Part shown: in pieces, positions 60,271-64,000 of the stretch
How the letters are laid out: each line of letters opens with the position of its first letter
How positions within the stretch are numbered: the first letter of the stretch is position 1
NCBI RefSeq assembly: GCF_016907695.1
Contig: NZ_JAFBCK010000001.1
Span: 2,418,001-2,482,000 of the forward strand
DNA length: 64,000 bases
Origin: Actinokineospora baliensis
GTDB taxonomy: Bacteria > Actinomycetota > Actinomycetes > Mycobacteriales > Pseudonocardiaceae
Reading direction: 5' to 3'
Notes under the pieces: model-generated
What the model saw: the letters and a program-made list of their open reading frames with translations, nothing else
The model's database searches: none
Told to the model about the DNA's origin: nothing
Translations under genes and position numbers: made by a program

Positions 60271-60779
60271 GGCTTGGCTCCTTCGAACTCGGCGACGGCG
60301 CGCGCGGCGGCCTCGACGAGGTGGTCCGGGGATGCGGAGATGTCGAGCGCGACGCCGGGTTCGGTGTCGGTGAGCGGCTGCAGGTCGGCCAGTTGCGAGT
60401 CCAGCAGCGACACCGGCATGAAGTGCCCGCTGCGGCCGCGCATGCGCTGCGCCAGCAGGTCCCGCGAGCCGGTGAGGTGCACGAAGAACACGCGCGCGTC
60501 GGCGGCGAGCAGGTCGCGGTAGGAGTGCTTGAGCGCCGAGCAGGTGACGATCCCGCCGCCGTCGTGCCCGCGCTCGGCGATCCAGTCGGCGATCGCGGCC
60601 AGCCACGGCCAGCGGTCGTCGTCGGTGAGCGGGACACCGGAGCGCATCTTGGCGATGTTGGCCGCCGGGTGGAACTCGTCGGCCTCGGCCAGCGGGACCC
60701 CCAGCCGCGCGGCCAATGACCCGGCGACGGTGGTCTTGCCCGACCCCGCGACGCCCATCACGACCACGACTGTGTGCAT
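60267..60779 (-). CDS. gntK: Gluconokinase
   Basis: A 170-residue gluconokinase of the GntK type. It has Walker A VMGVAGSGKTTVAGSLA, the substrate region EADEFHPAANIAKMRSGVPL and TCSALKHSYRDLL, and the lid FVHLTGSRDLL ... RMRGRSGHFM. It phosphorylates gluconate to 6-phosphogluconate for the pentose phosphate pathway. ATG 60779 is preferred (domain starts MHTVVVVMG); ATG 60797 would add six residues. Divergent from its likely regulator. Confidence 0.94.
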   Translation of the reverse strand: MHTVVVVMGVAGSGKTTVAGSLAARLGVPLAEADEFHPAANIAKMRSGVPLTDDDRWPWLAAIADWIAERGHDGGGIVTCSALKHSYRDLLAADARVFFVHLTGSRDLLAQRMRGRSGHFMPVSLLDSQLADLQPLTDTEPGVALDISASPDHLVEAAARAVAEFEGAKP

Positions 60780-60856
60780 CGACCCAGTGAAACCCAAAAG
60801 TACTACTTATTCAAGAGGGCGACACGTATTGGTCATATGAGTGAGACACTGCTCCG
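60780..60856. promoter_or_regulatory. Divergent gnt promoter/operator region
   Basis: The most A/T-rich stretch of this part of the window, with aaaagtactacttattcaa (60795-60813) and the palindrome TCATATGA (60833-60840) in ggtcatatgagtgag. It lies between gntK and the GntR-type gene. One or both are candidate operator or promoter sites. Confidence 0.5.
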
Positions 60857-61534
60857 GTGACCTCAGGACTCCCCGGGCGACTGCTCGACGACCTCGGCCC
60901 GGCCATCGTCAGCGGCGAGTACCCCACCGGCGCCGTGTTGCGCACCGAAGAGTTGGAGCGCGCGTTCCAGGTCTCCCGCACCGTCGTCCGCGAGGCGCTG
61001 CGGGTCCTGGAGGCCATGCGGCTGGTCAACAGCCGCCGCCGGGTCGGGATCACCGTCCTGCCCCGCGCCGAGTGGAACCTCTACGACCCCCGCGTCATCC
61101 GCTGGCGCCTCGACGGTTCCGACCGCCCCGCCCAGTTGCGGTCCCTCACCGAACTCCGCTGCGCCACCGAACCCGTCGCCGCCGCCCTCGCCGCCGCGCG
61201 CGCGACCCCGGACCAAGCAGGCACCCTCACCGCCCTGGCCGTCGAACTCCGCTCCAGCACCCACGACCTCGACGCCTTCCTGGTGCACGACATCGCCTTC
61301 CACCGAGCCCTGCTCACCGCCTCCGGCAACGACATGTTCACCCAACTAGGCGACGTCGTCGCCGCCGTCCTCACCGGTCGCACCCACCACCACCTCATGC
61401 CCCAAACCCCCAAACCCCACGCTGTCCGCCTCCACGTGGAAGTAGCCGAAGCCGTGGCCGCGGGCGACCCGGCCCGCGCCGAAGCCGCCATGCGGGCCAT
61501 CGTCACCGAAGTCCTGGACGAGCTCCCCGGCTAG
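60857..61534 (+). CDS. GntR/FadR-family regulator of gluconate use
   Basis: A 225-residue regulator. It has an N-terminal winged helix (VSRTVVREALRVLEAMRLVN) and a C-terminal FCD ligand domain (about 95-215) with the metal-binding His/Asp pattern (HDIAFHRALLTASGN ... LHVEVAEAVAAGD). It probably represses gntK-gntP and is released by gluconate or 6-phosphogluconate. GTG 60857. The stop overlaps that of the convergent JetD-like gene by four bases. Confidence 0.9.
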   Translation: MTSGLPGRLLDDLGPAIVSGEYPTGAVLRTEELERAFQVSRTVVREALRVLEAMRLVNSRRRVGITVLPRAEWNLYDPRVIRWRLDGSDRPAQLRSLTELRCATEPVAAALAAARATPDQAGTLTALAVELRSSTHDLDAFLVHDIAFHRALLTASGNDMFTQLGDVVAAVLTGRTHHHLMPQTPKPHAVRLHVEVAEAVAAGDPARAEAAMRAIVTEVLDELPG

Positions 61535-62646
61535 AAGGTGAGCAGCTCCGCGACCAGGTCCGCTGCCAGGAGGTGTTCGGGGACGGACCAGCCTGCGCGC
61601 ATGGCTTCGGGGAGGGCCGGGTCCCAGGGGGCGATGAGGGGATCGGGGCCCAGGGCGGGCAGGTCGTGACCTGCGGTGAGGGCGGCGCGGTAGTCGTTGG
61701 CGGACATGCGCCAGGGGGTGCCGTTGGTGAGGGTCAGGGCTTGTTGGGCGATGAACAGGCCGTGGGCGTCGAAATCGCTGTGGATTCGGGGGGTGTGCAG
61801 CTTCGACAGGATCGTGCGGGCCACCGGGTTGAGATGTCCGGACAGGCAGATCACCGGGTGGCGGACGCCTGCGGTGATGCAGTTGTCCACAACCGCCGGA
61901 CTTGTGCACACCACGGCGTTCACCCCTGACGGGATGGTGTCGCGGATGGTCAGATGGGTGGGCAAGCCCAATTCCGTCCGCGCCTCACACCCGGGGAATG
62001 CCCATGTCAACACCGTCGTCGACACCGCGTCCAGCAGCACGCCGCTGCGCTCCCACAGTCGCCTTTCGTCCGCTGCTGCCTTCGGCACCGCCACCCCGTG
62101 CGCCACTGCCGCCGCCCGCAGCACCAGCCCGGCCAGTCGTGTTCCTCGAACCACACCGAGGTCCGACAACACAATCCACTCGGTGGGCGCGCCTTCGCCC
62201 AGGTGCAGCCGCGCGATCGCCGCAGCGGCCTTCGGCGCGACCTCGGCCAGCTCCGCGGCGGAGATCTTCGCGTACCGGCGGGCCTGATCCACCCACGCCC
62301 GCACCCAGCCGCCGCTGATCCCGTGCGCTGAGACCGCTGCCCCGAGGACGTCGTCCGCTTCCGCCGGGGCCACCACCTCGCCTGCCCGTTCCCCGAAGAG
62401 AGAGGAGAGCAATTCCCCCAACCCACAACTGAACACAGCGCGAACCCGCGCATCGAGCTCAGCGACGACGATCGTCGTCCCGATGCCCGCGGTCAGCTCG
62501 CGCCCGATCACCGCACCGACGGCCGAAGCCGCCGCCGGGTCAGGGGCCTTGTAGCCCAGCTTCACCTGCCCGCGCGCCACCGCCGTACGGGCTTGCCGCC
62601 ACAACACGGCGAACTCCGGGCGGCCCGGATCGGGGTGAGCGGTCAC
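61531..62646 (-). CDS. TIGR02679-family protein (Wadjet JetD-like)
   Basis: A 371-residue TIGR02679 protein with an N-terminal DUF3323-like region and a C-terminal DUF2399 Toprim-like domain. The Toprim-like acidic cluster is SDFDAHGLFIAQQAL after HPVICLSGHLNPVA. In Wadjet-type SMC systems the JetD subunit is a topoisomerase-VI-like nuclease that cuts small circular DNA after loop extrusion by JetABC. GTG 62646 overlaps the stop of the JetC-like gene. The other members (TIGR02677 and TIGR02678) should lie to the right of the window. Confidence 0.82.
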   Translation of the reverse strand: MTAHPDPGRPEFAVLWRQARTAVARGQVKLGYKAPDPAAASAVGAVIGRELTAGIGTTIVVAELDARVRAVFSCGLGELLSSLFGERAGEVVAPAEADDVLGAAVSAHGISGGWVRAWVDQARRYAKISAAELAEVAPKAAAAIARLHLGEGAPTEWIVLSDLGVVRGTRLAGLVLRAAAVAHGVAVPKAAADERRLWERSGVLLDAVSTTVLTWAFPGCEARTELGLPTHLTIRDTIPSGVNAVVCTSPAVVDNCITAGVRHPVICLSGHLNPVARTILSKLHTPRIHSDFDAHGLFIAQQALTLTNGTPWRMSANDYRAALTAGHDLPALGPDPLIAPWDPALPEAMRAGWSVPEHLLAADLVAELLTF

Positions 62647-64000
62647 GGGTCGTCCCGGTCCAGGGAGGAGCCGTCCCAGGTGGTGTGGGTGCAGGCGACG
62701 CCGTGGCCGGATTTGGGGCGGAGGACGTCGTAGATGTGCATGCGGGGGATGCGGTCGGAGACGCCCCAGCCGCTGGGCCAGGTGATGATCCAGTCCATGT
62801 CGAGGTCCACCAGGAGCTCGAGCATGCGGGCGATCGTCGGGTCGTCGAGGCGCTCGAAGGCCTCGTCGAGCAGGACCAGGCGCAGCGGGGACATCGTCGA
62901 CGCCAGGCCCGCCGAGATGGCGCCGTAGAACGCGGCGGCGGCGGCGAACAGGGTCACGTACGAGATCAGGCGGGTTTCGCCGGAGGACAGCTGGCGCAGC
63001 CTGCGCGAGCGGGGCTTGCCGTCCGGGCCGGTGTCGCGGACGCGGACGGTGAAGGCGAACCAGGACCGGTAGTCCAGGGCCCGCGCCAGGATCTCGGTGT
63101 ACCCGCCGGTCGCACTGTCGCGTTCGGACTCGATCCGCTCGGTGAACACCTGCTGCAGCCGGGTGTCCTGCTCCTCGGTCCGCTGCGCGAACGGGATCCG
63201 CAGCAACCGCAGCGCCTCCAGGGTGGACTCGTCCAGCCACGCCGCGGGCTGCCAGTCCAGCCGGACGTGCACGCCCTGGCTCGACCGGGCCGTGTCCAGC
63301 ACGTCGTTCATCCGGCGGGTCAGGTCCTCGGCGACGGCGATCTGCGCCGAGAGCCGGTCGGCCAGTTCCCTGACCAGGTGCAGGGCGAAGATCCCCTGGT
63401 ACTGCTCGGTGAGGAACCCGCGCCGCTCGGCAAGCCGGGTGGCGACCCGCCTGGCCGACACCGCGACCGGGGCCGGGCCCTCCTCGGCCGAGACCACCAC
63501 GGTCAGGATCCCGGCGTGCCGCTCCGGCAGGACGTTGTGCGTCCCGGCCAGCGACGCCTGCAGGTTCTGCAGCTTGCCGAGGACGTTCTCCTCGCTGGGC
63601 AGCCGCTTGGCCTCGGCGACCGCCGTGGCCAGCACCTCCCACGCCTGGGCGTCGTCGTCCGGCCGGTCCTCGGTGACCGCGGCCTGCCACACACCCGGCG
63701 CCGACAGGGCCTCGGCAAACGCTTGCGCGGCGGATCCGGCCGCCGCGCCCTTGCCGTCGATCTCCGCGCCCCTGGTGTCGAGCAGGGTCTGCGTCTTCAC
63801 CACCTGGTTCGACAGCTCACCGGCCGTCCGCCTGGCCTCCGGCAGTTCGGCGCGCGCCGCCCGGCGGGCCTTCTCCAGCTCGCCGAGCTGCCGCGAGACC
63901 TCCTCCGCCGCGCCACCGACCGCCGCCGTCAGCTCCGCCAACGCGGCCGCCTCGCGGTGGAACGCCACGCACTTCTCGTCTGCCACCCGCTCGGCGGTCT
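62643..64000 (-). CDS. TIGR02680-family SMC-like ATPase (Wadjet JetC-like), partial
   Basis: The C-terminal about 452 residues of a gene that continues beyond the right edge; full members exceed 1300 residues. It shows coiled-coil sequence (about the first 100 residues seen), then the SMC C-lobe with the ABC signature QLSSGETRLISYVTLF and Walker B LRLVLLDEAFERLDD. This is the motor that extrudes DNA loops in Wadjet systems. The Walker A half is not in the window. The ATG at 63986 is only an internal Met. Confidence 0.85.
   Translation of the reverse strand, partial: TAERVADEKCVAFHREAAALAELTAAVGGAAEEVSRQLGELEKARRAARAELPEARRTAGELSNQVVKTQTLLDTRGAEIDGKGAAAGSAAQAFAEALSAPGVWQAAVTEDRPDDDAQAWEVLATAVAEAKRLPSEENVLGKLQNLQASLAGTHNVLPERHAGILTVVVSAEEGPAPVAVSARRVATRLAERRGFLTEQYQGIFALHLVRELADRLSAQIAVAEDLTRRMNDVLDTARSSQGVHVRLDWQPAAWLDESTLEALRLLRIPFAQRTEEQDTRLQQVFTERIESERDSATGGYTEILARALDYRSWFAFTVRVRDTGPDGKPRSRRLRQLSSGETRLISYVTLFAAAAAFYGAISAGLASTMSPLRLVLLDEAFERLDDPTIARMLELLVDLDMDWIITWPSGWGVSDRIPRMHIYDVLRPKSGHGVACTHTTWDGSSLDRDDP

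Noticed and set aside
1..64000. tRNA, rRNA, riboswitches and insertion sequences
   Set aside because: I looked for tRNA-like cloverleaf ends, rRNA cores and transposase motifs and saw none. A covariance-model scan would be needed to exclude small RNAs.

Overview
The window is high-GC actinobacterial DNA, most likely from a member of the Pseudonocardiaceae or a close relative (Actinokineospora/Saccharothrix-like). The evidence is the strong G/C third-position bias, frequent GTG and TTG starts, 4-base start/stop overlaps, families typical of actinobacteria (EspG, DUF3107, DUF3152, DUF4873, DUF2332, TIGR02569, AdnAB) and gene order. As I remember the M. tuberculosis map, a large part matches the Rv3199c-Rv3212 block, here rearranged and interrupted. 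Genus-level placement is inference.

Layout. 312-5959: two tandem type VII (ESX) substrate modules, each a PPE/WXG-like protein, a small partner with a YxxxD export signal, and an EspG chaperone. 5985-9682: a 33-residue membrane peptide, CorA with a possible proline-rich leader peptide, a MaoC hot-dog protein, DUF2332 and a Nudix hydrolase. 9826-13954: small membrane peptide, PH-domain membrane protein, PHP phosphoesterase, MarC, an ArsC-like protein, a Cas4/AddB-like nuclease and a small membrane protein, with decayed copies of gene 3' ends between them. 14154-17386: AurF-type diiron protein and alpha/beta hydrolase, divergent from a TetR regulator with a clear palindrome between them, then DUF4873 and DUF3107. 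17486-22498: ferritin-like protein, DEAD-box helicase with a long structured leader, Rv3212-like beta-propeller membrane protein, hydrolase.

22499-28881: an apparent insertion carrying assimilatory nitrate reduction genes (nasC, nasB, narK, co-directional with overlapping ends). It is bordered on the left by a composite repeat (tandem array plus a 145-bp palindrome) and on the right by a different 164-bp palindrome. 28882-35474: TIGR02569 kinase-like protein, MoeZ, DUF3152 protease-like protein, hydrolase, TetR, PP2C phosphatase and an FHA-like protein. A second copy of the composite repeat lies at 35470-35895. 35905-40104: lipoproteins, pirin, TPR protein, small peptides, an alkyltransferase-like protein and LipV-like hydrolase. 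40181-49178: AdnA and AdnB (two-subunit helicase-nuclease for double-strand breaks), a KAP P-loop NTPase with an L7/L12-like C-terminal domain, and a TrkA-type K+ channel. 49211-58927: membrane and cell-wall proteins (zinc metallopeptidase, DUF2207, an LPVTG sortase substrate), a pair of M16 peptidase subunits separated by about 0.8 kb of degenerate copies of the first gene's 3' end, and NudC. 58924-61534: gluconate permease and kinase with a divergent GntR/FadR regulator. 61531-64000: the JetD-like and JetC-like genes of a Wadjet-type SMC system (TIGR02679/TIGR02680), the latter running off the right edge.

The most unusual features are the recurrent decayed gene tails (marC/arsC, a small membrane gene, M16), the two copies of the composite palindromic repeat, the KAP-L7/L12 fusion beside AdnAB, and the possible Mg2+-sensing leader peptide before corA. 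I saw no rRNA, tRNA, IS transposase or CRISPR array.
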